Below, in pieces: positions 40,776-54,225 of a DNA stretch of 64,000 nucleotides. Source of the DNA: Colius striatus (lineage: Eukaryota; Chordata; Aves; Coliiformes; Coliidae); assembly GCF_028858725.1 (NCBI RefSeq), contig NC_084776.1, positions 3,286,001-3,350,000 of the forward strand, read 5' to 3'. A program made the translations under genes and the position numbers. The notes under the pieces were generated by a model, which had not been told where the DNA came from, ran no database searches, and saw nothing but the letters and a program-made list of their open reading frames with translations. Positions within the stretch are counted from its first letter, which is position 1. Every line of letters begins with the position of its first letter.

Positions 40776-43700
40776 GACGCTGGCTGGATCTAAGCCTGCT
40801 ACTTCTCATTCAGTCAAACCAGATTGCTGGTGTGGGTTGCAGGTGGTACCGTGACGCTGTAGATGTTAGTTCTGGAAATGATGCGGTGTGTTTGCTTTGT
40901 TACTTGGAAAGACTTCATCTGTTTCAATGGTGTGTGTTGCCTGTGTCCTTGGGTGGTATGCAAAGATACAGTGCCTAGTTTTGGGGAAATTATTTGCATG
41001 AGGAGGTGTCCAGAATGCATGATTTGGATCTTTATTGCCTTTACAGACCCAGATATATACAGTCAAGCAAGTAACCAATATGATTTCCTGGATGATGTAC
41101 CTGGAAAAAAGAGCAGATGATAAATAAATCTTAGTCCTAGTTGTGTTTATCTACAGAAATAAATGTAAAAGTATGTTTGAATTCCTCATGTCCTTTCTGT
41201 TTTCTGTACCCTGTTGTTTTCACTTTTTTTCTTATAAAAGCATTATTTTTATCATATTACTCTTTCTTGTTGCTCTAAATAATGACTTTTTCTTCTGTAG
41301 ACCTCCAACTTTCTAGTTGCAAAAATCAGGAAAGCTCTTGCTTATTAGAACTAGTTAGCTTGTGAACTCTTTTTCTGACAGTTTAAATAGGGATATGACA
41401 TGATATTCTTGGGTCCATGTTCCATGTATTCCCCTCCACCGCCACCCTCACTTATGTTGCATTCTTCGGAAAGTTTAGAGTTGCTGGGAGTTTTGATATT
41501 GACCTTGTGGTTGAATTTTACTGGGTTGTTGACAAGAACATCACATCCTTTGGCCACTTGGTTGCAATAAAAATTAAACAGTGTAGTTTAACTAGAAATT
41601 TGTTTTTTATAGGAAGGAAGAAATTTCCTAGGAGATGGTGTAAGCAAAGTGTTAAAACTCATCAGAACTTGTATAAAGCTGTCAGGCTCCTGGTTTCTCT
41701 TGGGAGTTTAATTATCTGAAAATTTTAAGCAACAGATTTCATAAATCTATGGTCTTTCTGTATAGTAACCCTGAAGAAGTGTGTTGGTAGTGTTTCTTTT
41801 TATGTTAGCTATTGTTTCCTATGAAACTGAACAAAGAATATAACAGGTATAGTGAGTTAGGCCAGAGATTTAGGTTGCTGTTCAATTAAAAATACTGCCT
41901 AAGCTCTGTAAGCTGCTTTTGCAGCCGCACCCTTACTTCTTGAAACTGCTTTTATATGCAGCATTTCTCAGAGGATGTTGTGAAAACATTCCCTTACAGC
42001 TGTTTACTTGTACACTAAATTTCAAAGTGCAAAAGTCCTTGCATTCAGCATCATAATTTCTCTCTTACAATGCACGAGTTATAGAAGACAAAGGAGCTAC
42101 CTACTTGTAAGTAAGGTGACTCATGGTGCAGTGTTTGGGTTCAAAATACTAGGTAGAGACGCTGTCTTTGGTGGATCCATTAAAAACATAAGTTCATAAT
42201 TAAAACTGTATTCAGTCATGCTTCAAGAAATGGCAGAATTTGCAAATGAAACTTAGCACAAGATCAGGGTTTTTGTGTTTGTTTGTTGGAAATGTATCAA
42301 GATTTCAATAAGTTCCTTTGTTCTCCTTTCTTTCCTGCTTTTTATTTTAAATTGCTTCATTGCTACCACTCATCTCAGTCTTTCATATTGCACAATGTCA
42401 GTTGAGATTTTTGATGCCCTAAGTAATGAATACACTTTGCATTTGCAAAATTTACGTCTTTAATGAAATTAGACACACTTTCTTCCATCTCTTGAGCACG
42501 TACTTGAAGCGATACATTGGAGCTGAAATTGGTAGAAATTGTAAGTCATGAAATTGATATTCACATTTTCCAGGTAGGAGGTACTTAAGATAATTTATGT
42601 TGTCTTTTGTCTTGATGGTTAAAAATCTATGATTAAAAGTTTTTGGCTAAAAATACCATGGATTATTATTTCCAAAATATCTCTTCCTTAAGAGAAAAAA
42701 AGCCTGAAATGTTGAGCTGACTTAAAATCAAGGCAGCATAAAATCCTTATTGCCCATTGGCCACCCTTATTGCCTTATGGTATGTTGTGCTTACGTGTTG
42801 GAATGTGCTGCTGAAGTACTAGTGTTATTTCCAGTGCAGAGACATGCTCTTTTTTATTCACAGCTGTTTTTTCTTCTTTTTCAATTTATTGTAGGTGAGC
42901 ACCAGTGCTTGTCCCTCCCTGTGCTGGGCAGGGATAATTCCATTTTGTGTCCTGTAGGAGTTTGTATATTACAGTTCAGGAAAAATTTACTTATTAATTC
43001 ACATACATATTAAATATTTACAAGGATGTAATTATAGCTATTCATTAATTTATTAATATTAAAATTTAGTGTCATAATAATTAAACTAGCAACAATGTAT
43101 TAGCTGAACTGTGATTAATCTGCCAACACTTAGATTAAGAAGGAGAAAGTTTTTGTTTTAGTACATTCCAACTAAACTTTGTAGGATTAATTGGTAGTGA
43201 AGAAATGCTTATCCTGTTGCTTAGCAGATGACTTTGCACTTGTATGCATGTCTCTTTCTGGTTCCATCCTTTCCATTTAATTACATTGAAGCGACTCCAG
43301 ATACCAAGTCTGGGGGGCTTTTTAAAGAACACATGGTGCTGCGGCTTCTGCCTTTTTCTGCAATGATAACCTCACTATCATCTTGATAGCTCAGCCTACT
43401 TCTTTTTGTTTCATTTTTGAAAATACAAAGCAGAGAAAAACAACGTTCTTAAGAAGCAAAGTAGGTACAGCAATGATCCACATTACAGAAGTAACGACTA
43501 TGGGAAATGTAGTTGAAGTTAGTGTTGGCATTAGGCATATTAAAGGATAATGTTCTTTGGCACCAAACATGTCAGTAGAATTTTGGCAAAGTAAGCTGTC
43601 TGCATGTTTGTCAGCACATTTTTGCTGTGTATTGGTTGTGACCAAGATGCAGTGTATAAATCACAAGAAAGGTTATTTATCATGGAGTACAAATACTTCT

Positions 43701-46700
43701 CCATATTAAAAACCCAAATATGCTGAAGCTGTATCCTCGTGGTTCTTGTTCTGTTGAGCTAAAAGCCTTGGCAGAACTATTTCTAGAAAATTCACATTAC
43801 TGATTTTCACATACAGACATGCTTGCTGTTCACTTACAGCTCTCTTTAATGACAAACACTATTTGGAAATGGCTTAATTGGATTGTCTGCTTTAATAGCA
43901 TTAGGATTGTTGTGCTAGTTTAGCTGAGCTCTAATGGTCCTTTGCTGGTTAAGAGATCAGTAAAGCAGCAAAATGGAAAGAGAAACTTCAGATTTTAGAG
44001 AGGAGTTTTTGTTCCTCCAAATCCTGTTACTCTTAAAAGAAAAGGAGAGGGGGCTGTTGAAGAAAATGCTTAATACATTACCTGTATTGTTTGACTAAAT
44101 TTAGTCAGAATGTTTTATTATTCCTTTCGAACTGGTCCAACAACTGCCCACCTTTCAGTTTCTCATCAGCCCTGGGACTTGGCATAGAGAATAATGCCAG
44201 CAAAGAAAAAGGCTTTGTGGTTCTGTTTGCTGTCTTGGTCCTACATCTTACAGAAGGAGACCTCTTGGATAGTTACAAACCCCTGGGAAGTGAGAAAATT
44301 AACTCCTTATTGCTCTTTGACACAAGTAATTTCTGGAGATACAAATTTTGCATGATTTGATGTTCCAAGTGCTTCAAGTCCTCATGTTTGGAGAGAGGAA
44401 TCCAAAGTAATTAAATAAGTTTCATAGTGAAGTGAAGGATTAATGAAAGCATTAAGCCATGATATATGGACATTTTGTGTTGAGTAGAAACTATGGGGTT
44501 GGGCTTGTGTGGGTGGTTGTTTTGTTTAATATTTCTTCCTGCCTTGCAAGAAGTTCTTGCAAATTATTTGAGACGTCTGGTTTCCCATTAGCTCTGTGTA
44601 CAGAGAAAACTTTATTGGTCATGTGCTTTAATAGTATTAGAGAAGACTGCATGGGTTTATAAAATCATCTATTGTTAGAAGAGTATAATGCATATTGAAC
44701 AAAATTTCAAGAAGCAGATGGCTAATTAGGTAGTTTGGTGATCCTAAGCTGATCATATGTTCTAGCTCTAAATAAAAATGTAACAAAACTTCATTTGAAT
44801 GTTTTAAACAGTCTTACATAATATTTTTTTCAGTTAGTTTTAAATAAAGTGAGTGCTGTTGGGATTGTCCATAATAAAGTGAAAAGTCAAAATCAATATT
44901 CAGCTTCCTGTTGAACTGGCTTTATCTGCCATTGGCCATGATTCTGTTTCTTGAGGCAACACAGACTGAATGGGATGTTGTGGCTGTGGCTTCAGTCTGT
45001 ACAATTTTCAAAACCACATTCAGAATGCAATTAAGTAAATACTAAACATACATGGAAAAATGAGTTCTTTTTAGTAACATTTCTATCTGATGAAATTCTA
45101 AGGTATTACATCATTAGAATGACATTTTTGTATGGTGCCTTTCTAGCTGTATGGCAAGTTGTTTATACAATTAAATAAAGGGAAAGAGAATACTACCAGA
45201 AGGCTGAATAAAAATACTTCATTTCAAATTTAATTAGGGAGGGTATAGAGGTAATTACAAAAAAGTTTTCAATTCTATTTTGAAAGCAAAGTGAATATGA
45301 GAGAGTTCACTATGGAAATCCAGCAAAGACAGTGATTTCCCAGTAGTGACAGTGTTGTGGGAAAGATGAAATGGTCATATAGCAGATGTATGTGAAAGGG
45401 AAGAAAGAAAATCCAGTTAGATAAATAAGGAAAAGGAGTTATAAAAGTAAGGGATGGCAGAATATTAACTGGATCTGGGAATGGAGATGATGTTCAACTG
45501 CTCATAATCTTATTCCTCTGAGGAACTTTGCTTCCAGAAACTGATCATGGGTTACATGCTGCTGTATTTGTTAGACAAATGAAACCGAGAACGCTTCCTA
45601 CACAGTATCATGTACATGTGTGTTTCTTTATGCAGGCCAGAATTTGGAGATAGATGAGAAAACTATGTAGTGTGCAAAATAGGCAATTTTTTTTCTCCTC
45701 CCTTTCCCTTCTCAATTGTGCCTTTTCTTTTAGTCTCAGATTTGGTAAGCTAAATGAAAGTGATGATTTGCATTGTTTCCAGTCTGCACAGAGACAAAGA
45801 TATAAAATACTTGGTGCTCTCACTGTGTTCTTTGGCTTGATGCAGAATTTTTAAAGGCTTTTTAGAAGATGAGTTAAAATTGAAACTTCTAAAGCGACCT
45901 CAGAGCAAACCCAAGTTTCTGTAGGCTTGCAATCCACTTGTCTGCTTTTCTACAGACTTTTTTTTCCCTAAATTCCAGTCTTGAAAGAACTGAGCACTGT
46001 TGGCAGACAAATTAGTGCTGTATTAACATTTTGTTTTTATTTAAAGTAGACTATCTAGGCAGGGTCAGGAGTGTTATTTGCAATAACCTTTCAGCTTTGC
46101 TTTTTGGTGCCAGATGACTAAACATGGCTGTTGCTGTAACGTACAGTGTGGCATGGCTCTTCTGAATGATAGAAGAGGAGGACAAGATATTTGCCTATCT
46201 CTTTTAATTGATTTCCTCTATGCTCCAACAAGCTGTCAAATTTGAATGTTTGCCCCAGTTTTCTTTGTCATATGTAGAGATAGTGGGTTGGTTGTTCAAA
46301 GCTGGCAAGAATCAGCAGATATTCTGCCAGTAAGGAGAATTTAGATGCGATAGATGCCTTAGAACATTGAGGGAAGCAGTGGGATTGATGAAATGAGTTG
46401 CAGTTATAGGGCTGTCACCACCAAAGTACCTGACCACCAAAGAACGTGGTTTCCCATATGGAACTTTTTGCAGCATTGTTCTTTGTAAATTTGGAACCAT
46501 TGGTTCTGTAGCTCATTCTATTTCAGTTTTAGTTCACTCTCTCATTGACTTTGATTTTAGCTATCACCTGGGAACGATTGAAATAAATTCCCTTACCATT
46601 TAAAGAGACTCTTGTATCCTAAGTCTATATGAACTCAACACTAGTATTTTTACACAAAAGAACAGATTGGAGTTAGAGGAATAAGGAGAGTCCATACAAA

Positions 46701-48970
46701 ACACAAGGTTGGCTCAGCACTCCTTCCTGTTTGCTCCCGCTACCTTGGAAACAAAGGATGGCATGACAACAAAAGCAATTCAGGAAGAAAGGTTAAACCT
46801 CCCAAACATTTGAAATGTGTTCTGCAGGGAAACTCTTTCTTATTATTTCAGAATGGAGTTTCAAGTTTTACCATACATGAGAATTGTGTTTCTTTGAACC
46901 TCATATTTGGTTGACATCAAATCTGGTAGCTGAAAGATATAAAAATGTCATTTTAATATAACAACACTATAAATGTTACATTTTTAAGAATAAAAGAAAA
47001 CTTGTCTTAAGTCTATCTGCAACTAAAAAGAGTTTTTAGTCTGAGCCATTCAAGTTTTTTAGAGAAGTTCAAAATTGTTGTTAAAACCATGCCAGGAGTG
47101 TTTCTTGTATGTATGGAATTCAAGGTAAGGACCATAAAAGTTAGATTTGAATGTACAGCAACCCTCTTAGCTAAGTTACTACAATTTTTTTAGCCCTGCA
47201 GTGCTCTGTAGATTGACATAGTAGAGCAGTGAATGTATCTCGTGGTTTGTGCATCATCTCATAAAACATTGTGGAAACTGTCATGATCCTTCCAGTCCTT
47301 CTTCTTTGTGCTGATGGATCTTCGAACTGAAGTTGGGGACAGCAACCCTCACCATGAGCAACACCATTAATGGTCTTCTAAGTGCAATTATTTAAAAAAA
47401 TGGTTTTGTTGTTGCTTATACTATTCCTTATATTGTTTTTTACCTGTCTACTCAGCAATTTTCTCTGTCCTGGTTTCCCTAATAACCCAGTTGAGCCAGG
47501 ATGAGGATATTAAAGGCAAATGTCAACACATGTCAAAAGTAGTATACTTGAGCTCCCATTAACGAGTTCTCTGTAGAAGGGTGACCAGCAACGTAATCCC
47601 ATTTCAGAGCAATGTGTTTTGAAATATTTCTTTTCATAAGAAGCTAACTTACATAGGTGTAAGATCTCAAATTTATCAGTACTATGTTTTACTTTGAGTA
47701 AGTTGTTCAAAAGCTCTGCTAAAAAAAGAAGATATTTATTTTTTGGGTAAACATGTCTGGTGTAGTTTGAAGGTCTCTTTATTCATGCTGAGGCAGCAGT
47801 GAGGTGAACAAATAGTGTTTGCTTCTCTTTTCAGTTCATTTTCAAGAAGGGCTTTTCTTATTTGGTTAGACTCTTCAGTTCAGTCACCTAGCAACTTCTG
47901 AGGGCTTTTGATTCAAACGTTAATCTGTAAATGCAAAGCCAGTAAGAAAACAAGGAACCTCAGAAAAGCTAAACTGAACAACTATGGGTCTTGAATTTAG
48001 CTGCCACAACTCAGTAGCAAGCCATCAGAGATATACTGTAGTTCTTAAGTACACTTTTCCAATAAAGACAATGTATTTTAGGATTTTTAAGGCTATTTGC
48101 AAGTTGCCATGCTGGCAAGTGTAGTTTGGGAAACACGAGGATGTTATATTCTTATGTCTATCCTTGTGTTCATCCTTTCCCTGAATCAGGATAATCTGGT
48201 ACCAAAATACATGTTTAAACTTAAGTCCAAGCTAGGAAAACTTTCCAGCAAGTATTTAAATATTTGTACTGTCTTGTACATATTCAGAAATACTTGCATT
48301 AGTTGGATTCAGATTTTACCAACTGCATCTTCATATTCAAACAAACTTTTATACAATTCTAAGAACGAATTTTTCCTCTTTCTTGCTATACAACAGTGAA
48401 GTACTGTAATTAAGCAGATAACATAATGTATGGCAAATTAGTTTTAACAGACCTCAACCTATATTTAGAAAAACATAGGAAGAGAAAAGATAGGACACAA
48501 TGTTGAAAGTTGAAGAGAAAAATAAAAGAACTAGTATGGTATTTTGAAATTCTCACATTATGCATTCCACCAGTGATAGTTCATTTTAAGAATTAGACAT
48601 GAGCATCACTTGGACAGTATTGTCAATTATTTAAATAACCACAGTAATTGTGCCTATGCTGTCCATTTGTCTATATTTCAGAACACTTGAATGTTATACT
48701 AATAAGTGCTATAACACATGTAATAAAAAAGGGGTTTCATTATCATCTCAGTGTAAATTTGAAACTACAAATTGCTAAAGAAAATGAGACAAAATTTTAT
48801 TTAAGTCGTCCAATTTGTGTCAAGGGATTTCTCATATAGACTTCCAGTCTAAGAAGCTTTTCTTTGTCTTTCATGGTTGTACTTGTCACAGCAACTCGGC
48901 ATGTTGTTCTGAACTAATGATGAAAATGGCATACCGCTGGAATCTGTCTGCTCAACTCAGCAGAAACGTC
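40776..48970. other. Intron 2 segment, nothing recognised
   Basis: AT-rich DNA. Open frames are short and overlapping. No exon, RNA gene or clear transposon end was recognised. Confidence 0.7.
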
Positions 48971-48998
48971 CATTGCTTCAAGTTCATTGCTTCAAGTG
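48971..48998. repeat. 14-bp tandem duplication
   Basis: CATTGCTTCAAGT(T/G) occurs twice in direct succession at 48971-48984 and 48985-48998. Confidence 0.85.
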
Positions 48999-51900
48999 CT
49001 CCTCTGTTTTTTAAAAATTAAACCCACACACATAGTCTTCTGCAGTGGAGTAAGTGATAAACTGTGGGGTTTTTTTCTCCTGCTGTCAATGCTAGAAAAC
49101 GTCACAATTTGGAGAGATGACAGCGGTTTCATCCCCTTACCCAACAAAATTCACTTTATTAACATCCTCTGTGAAGTGATGGCTTTGCAGCCAGAAATAA
49201 GAAAATGCTTAAAATGTTCCTTAGTAAAACTTCTTACAATTGTCTGTGTTCCCTACAAATCACTGAAGGGTTTTATGTATTAGCAAAAGGGGAGGGAACG
49301 TGACTTCTTTCAGCCTGTTCTTCCCAATGACATCACACCATTTCTTATTTTTGTCTCTCTGTAGGCCCTTCTTATTGAGCTATTGAAACATTCCAACATC
49401 TCCTATTTCTGATGCAGCAGCTTTAGATGATGTTTAGAACAAATTTATTACTGGAAAAAAAAAACAGTACTGTGCTTATGATAGTATGAAGTATTCATTT
49501 ATAATTTAAACTGGAGACTAGTTGAAAGGATACAAAATGAGTGATTCATATAACTATATTTTACCCAAGAAATTCTTACCATTTTAATAGCTCTGTTAAA
49601 ATACCTTAAAATGAATATCTTAGAATATAGTTTCCTTAAACTTAAATCAAGGCTCCCTTGAAAACTTCTTTACTATGTAACTCCTAGAACCTGGCTTATG
49701 TACTTGTTACTTAGAAACTTCCTGCCACCTGACATTGAACTGAAGTGGATGAATATTCTGCATCTAGATAGATCCGTGCAGGATAGAGCTGTCAGCAGAA
49801 GTCATTCTTGAATTGTATTGGGTGACAAGATTCAGACTGGCACATTAAAGTGGTACAGGTCAACTCTGTTGGAAACCACAGGGAAGTCTTCTTGAGCTCC
49901 AATTACAGACTTTCAGTTGTTTATGTTTTCCCTGGATCAGTTTAGGAAGCCAGATATTGTTCAGCAGATAAACAAATTACCTGAACAGTATAGATATAAG
50001 CTGAGATATAGAACCTGCTTTGGTATAATCCTTTTGTAGATAAACCAATATGAAAGGAGCTGTGATCGGCCACACCAAGAAAGGATTTGCTGCCTTGGTA
50101 TTGAAAACATTTTTCAGGACATGGTAAGGGAAAAAAAGAAAACCCAAACATGAAGAGCCAAAGGATTGTAGTCATCATATTTTTCCAGGAAATTATTTAA
50201 ACTAGTGTAAAAGAGTATTATTCATTATGGGACTCGGGTGAAGGAAAATATGCGACTGTTTTCTGCTGTAAAATTCTTTTTCAGGCTATCAAAGGCCATG
50301 AATGAAACATTCATACTTTCAATGAACACAGTGTCCCTGAAGACAGTCATGTTTGGAGCAGAATAAAAATAGTTGAAAGAATGGAAAAGAGTAAGTGTAT
50401 TAAGTAAAGGAACAAGAATTTCATTTTACAAAACACGGTTTATTTCAAGCTTTTATTATAACACAGCTTTGGGATATTGCTTTGTTGCATTGTCTGTGTG
50501 CGTGTATGTGCTAGAATGGACCAATAAAGTCCCGAAATGTCATCTCTGGATTGAAGGTCTGAAGAATATTTTGGCAGCAAAGTCATCCTGCTCCCACAAA
50601 TCAGACAGTGAATAATTCCTCCTGTGAGCTGCACCTTAAATTGGGGTGATCTGTATCCATCCATCCTGGATGCCTTCCTCCCAGACATTGCAACGGTCAA
50701 GTCCTCGTGCTTTATTTTAGTTTCTAAACCTGGGAACCTTTAGGAAAGCAGTTTTCAATTACTGTTTCTCTTGGGTATTACACAGCGATGGGATTGGAAT
50801 AAAAGAGGTTAAAGTTACAAACTGATGACCTGTTTTGAATAAAAACCTATTATTCAGACTGGAATTTCCACAGAGATAAACTCATCCTGTAAGTAACCCA
50901 TAATATACAGTGTACACTAGGTCTCGTTATTACATTCTTCATATAAATGATACATTAGTAGTTTAAATTATTTAATCAAAATTTCCTTAGCAGGAAGTAA
51001 TCAGTGAAATGCAACCTTGCTTAAATCTGCTAAACCTTCTAATACTTTCTGGCTTTTAGTACTCAGTGACGCAGCAGTGTAAATTTGATGCAGCATTCAG
51101 TCCAAAAGCTTCTTAGAGTCTTTTAATCTTAAAATCATGAAGCGATGCATCTACCCAATGTATTGCTTCATTTGCTACAGATGAAGACTTGTCATGTGAA
51201 CACAGATTTCTTTTACCTTGAGATTCAAATTTTTTATCAGTTAATCTAAAAATTGCATTGCTAATCCTGTGTGGTGACTGGCTGCACCTGGGTGTTTGCA
51301 AGCCACACAAGGAGAAAATAATACTCTGTTTGAAAATAATCCTAGCAAAAGATATACCACAACCTCTGATTCAATTTTATTTTCATCCTGTCATTTCTAT
51401 GCAGTGTCCTGGGAGGGTACAGATTGGTTTGTAAACTTGTAAATTCAGGGGCAATTTGTACAGTTAGACACATCTGAAAAATTGTTGAACTTTTCCATAC
51501 CACGATGTTAAATGCTGATAAAAACATATCTATAAATTGAAGTTCTTACTCATTCTAACCTATTATATTGTAAAAGGTAGTAAGATTCATAGGTGGTGAC
51601 CACTAACTTGCCTAGTAGCCAAGAGTCCTGAAAAAACCCAATATTGAAATGGACAGAGGTTTCCTGTGGCTCATATAAAGCTTGTGATAAGTGCTCCACA
51701 TAACTCACTCTCAGAGAACATGGACTATAACTGCTTTTCATTAAATTCAGCAATTTCAGTTAGAAAACTTAATGACAAAGGTTGCAGCTAGGAAAAGTTA
51801 GAGTGTATTTTCCCCATCAGATAGAAAAGAGGCAATTAAGAAATCATCTAGGTCAATGAATGAGTCTAGACACACTAATAGCCACTGGGGAATTTACATC

Positions 51901-52413
51901 TATTCTTCCAGCTTGCATAATATATACAGAAATTAGTCCAAAAATGGAAGGAGTGAACTGAAAGTGATGAAAGGCAATGTGTTCTATTTATAGGGGACTT
52001 TGGTTCAATTGTCCTTACACACATGCTGCTTGGTCCCAAATGAGCCTTCTGCTGCGTTTTCCGTATCTGGAGCGAGACATAAAAGTTGACATGATCAAAT
52101 GCTGAAGCACTCAGTATGTGGAAGGAGGGCAGCACTTAGACACCAGAATAAAGATAAAACAATTTTTAACCTGAAATCCCTAGGAAAGAAATCTTCAGTA
52201 AGTGTCCTACTAATGGAAACCAGAAGGCATGGGGCAGTGCATTAGTTCTTGTTTGGTCACACCAGCGCAGGGAATTCTCATCATTTGATGCAGTGTGCTC
52301 AAAGAAGTGAGTCAGGGCATTAGCTGCAGCCAAGCTGCAATAGCTGGCTCTAAACACAATGCATACACAGATTATCCTATTAATTTAAACCTCATTTTAC
52401 TTTAGATGACATA
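48999..52413. other. Intron 2 segment, nothing recognised
   Basis: AT-rich intronic DNA with no recognised gene, RNA or transposon. Confidence 0.7.
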
Positions 52414-52540
52414 TAGGATGAGATTAATCCGTTCACATTTTGAAAGCCAACATTGTAAATTTTAAACTGAGATGTCCTGAATCCCTTTGCAGACTATGGA
52501 GGGAAATGGACTCTCCTCAGCTGTGATTAATCTCATCCTA
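52414..52540. repeat. Perfect 16-bp inverted repeat with 95-bp spacer
   Basis: TAGGATGAGATTAATC at 52414-52429 is the exact reverse complement of GATTAATCTCATCCTA at 52525-52540. The match stops abruptly on both sides. The 127-bp unit could be a small non-autonomous DNA transposon remnant, a stem-loop in the transcript, or a paired binding site, since TAATC is a K50 homeodomain (OTX/PITX-type) core. No target-site duplication is evident next to the arms. Confidence 0.8.
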
Positions 52541-54176
52541 AAGCATTTTTTTAGAAGGGTAGTATCTGTCTTCTATGGGAACCTTTCCATGTGGTGCAGG
52601 CAATTTAGATCAGGATGTGATAAAGCACTTCTTTTTAACAGAAGTGCCTGCTTCCTTCCATTGATTATAAAGCAATGGGCTCAAACAGATTTGATCTCTG
52701 TAAATGTCTAAACATGCAGATGAGAGAAATCCCACCGGTGTTCATTTATAAATCTGTAATTATCAGGAAACCCAAGACAATCTCTACCTCCTACCTTAAC
52801 TTGATGAATCATAATGCTTCAGCCGGGAAAATGGATAACATTTTTATTTACAAAGAAAAGTCCACTGTAAACCAGGAGAGAAACTAAGTCAGGTGTCTCA
52901 GCAAAAGTGAAGACCTGGATTTCTTTTTTAGCAACAGTGTCCCTTAGCTTAACAGGTAGAAGAGCTCTGCTGACTTCATGTTTGGAGGATGCCAGGAGGG
53001 CAATGACATGAAGGTAATAACACGTGTAAGCGCTGTGCAAAGGAAGTTGTCACATGAATGTAAATGCTTTTTCCCCTTAAAGCAAGTCAGACTTTATTGT
53101 AAATTCCTCACTAACAGAATGATAAATGTGTACAGCATTACTGGAAGCAGAATTTAAGTGGAGAAAGTATGCCTGAGAGGAGAGTTGTTCACTGAAAGCC
53201 TTTTGAGTATGCTGAGGTTTTAATAATTCTTACATCAAATTGAATACCCTGAAGTAGGAATAATTTTCCACATTAAAGAGATGACATGGGTTTTTTTGGG
53301 GTTTTTTTTTCTTCTTTTACCATAGGCCACTTTTAAAACCATTTAACAAAGCCTCACATGTAAGATCCTAAAATGAAGAGGCCAACATAAAGCATGGCAG
53401 GCCAATTTGTATTGTACAAAAGCTCCTGAAAACAAGCTAAAATATGCATCACTGTAAAACAGAACAGCATGTGCCAGCTACTGTCAAAACACCGTAAGTA
53501 TGATGGAAGTTCATCAGGTTTTGGTTGCATCTTAGTCCAAAGAGATGGAGATAGTTAGTGCAAAACATAGACTTATGGAGTTTTGTTACATTATTACAAA
53601 TGTATTAGTTCTGTCATTTAAAAAGAATCTGGTTAGTTTACACTGAGTGACTAATTTCTAAATGCTATTGCTGTCAGGGGCAGTATTTTGATCCACAGAA
53701 GGTTTTTGGAAGGTGGAGGTCTGAGCCTTTTTATGAAAAGCATTATTTTCCTTTAGTAACCACACCAGTGAATCCACATTACCTGATTTGTTGCTAATCA
53801 ATAGATATCAGCCTCCTTTTTTGCCTCTGTAAGATTCAGTGATTCACTGTCTCCTTTCAAGGAAGCAAAACCACAGTAGGCAATGTCTTATTTCGGAAAA
53901 CCATTAGTCTAGTCAATATTCTTCCATGTTCCTTATGTTCAACATGTTTTGCATTTATAAAAACTGTTAATAGCATCACCAAATGAATTTCATGATGCTG
54001 CCACGTTAAACAGTCCAGCTGAATGATGGTCCATCTTCCCTGTTAGGATTTGGTGAATGCTAACTTTTCAATGCAACATTTTGGCATAGAGGGCAACAGT
54101 TGAGTCCATGCAGTGATGATTTTTCAGTCAGTAGCTATGTTCTCTTCTGCATTGAAGTAAGCAGTGGAGTATGTGC
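52541..54176. other. Intron 2 segment, nothing recognised
   Basis: AT-rich sequence with G/T homopolymer runs near 53291-53310. No gene or transposon recognised. Confidence 0.7.
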
Positions 54177-54225
54177 CATAGAATCATAGAATGGTAGGGG
54201 ATGGAAGGGACTGAGAGAGCTGTGG
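54177..54225 (-). mobile_element. Short CR1 3'-tail remnant, antisense
   Basis: CATAGAATCATAGAATGGTA followed by GGGGATGGAAGGGACTGAGA is the reverse complement of the avian CR1 3' terminus, including two copies of its ATTCTATG tail repeat. Only about 45 bp is recognisable before the similarity fades. Confidence 0.8.
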
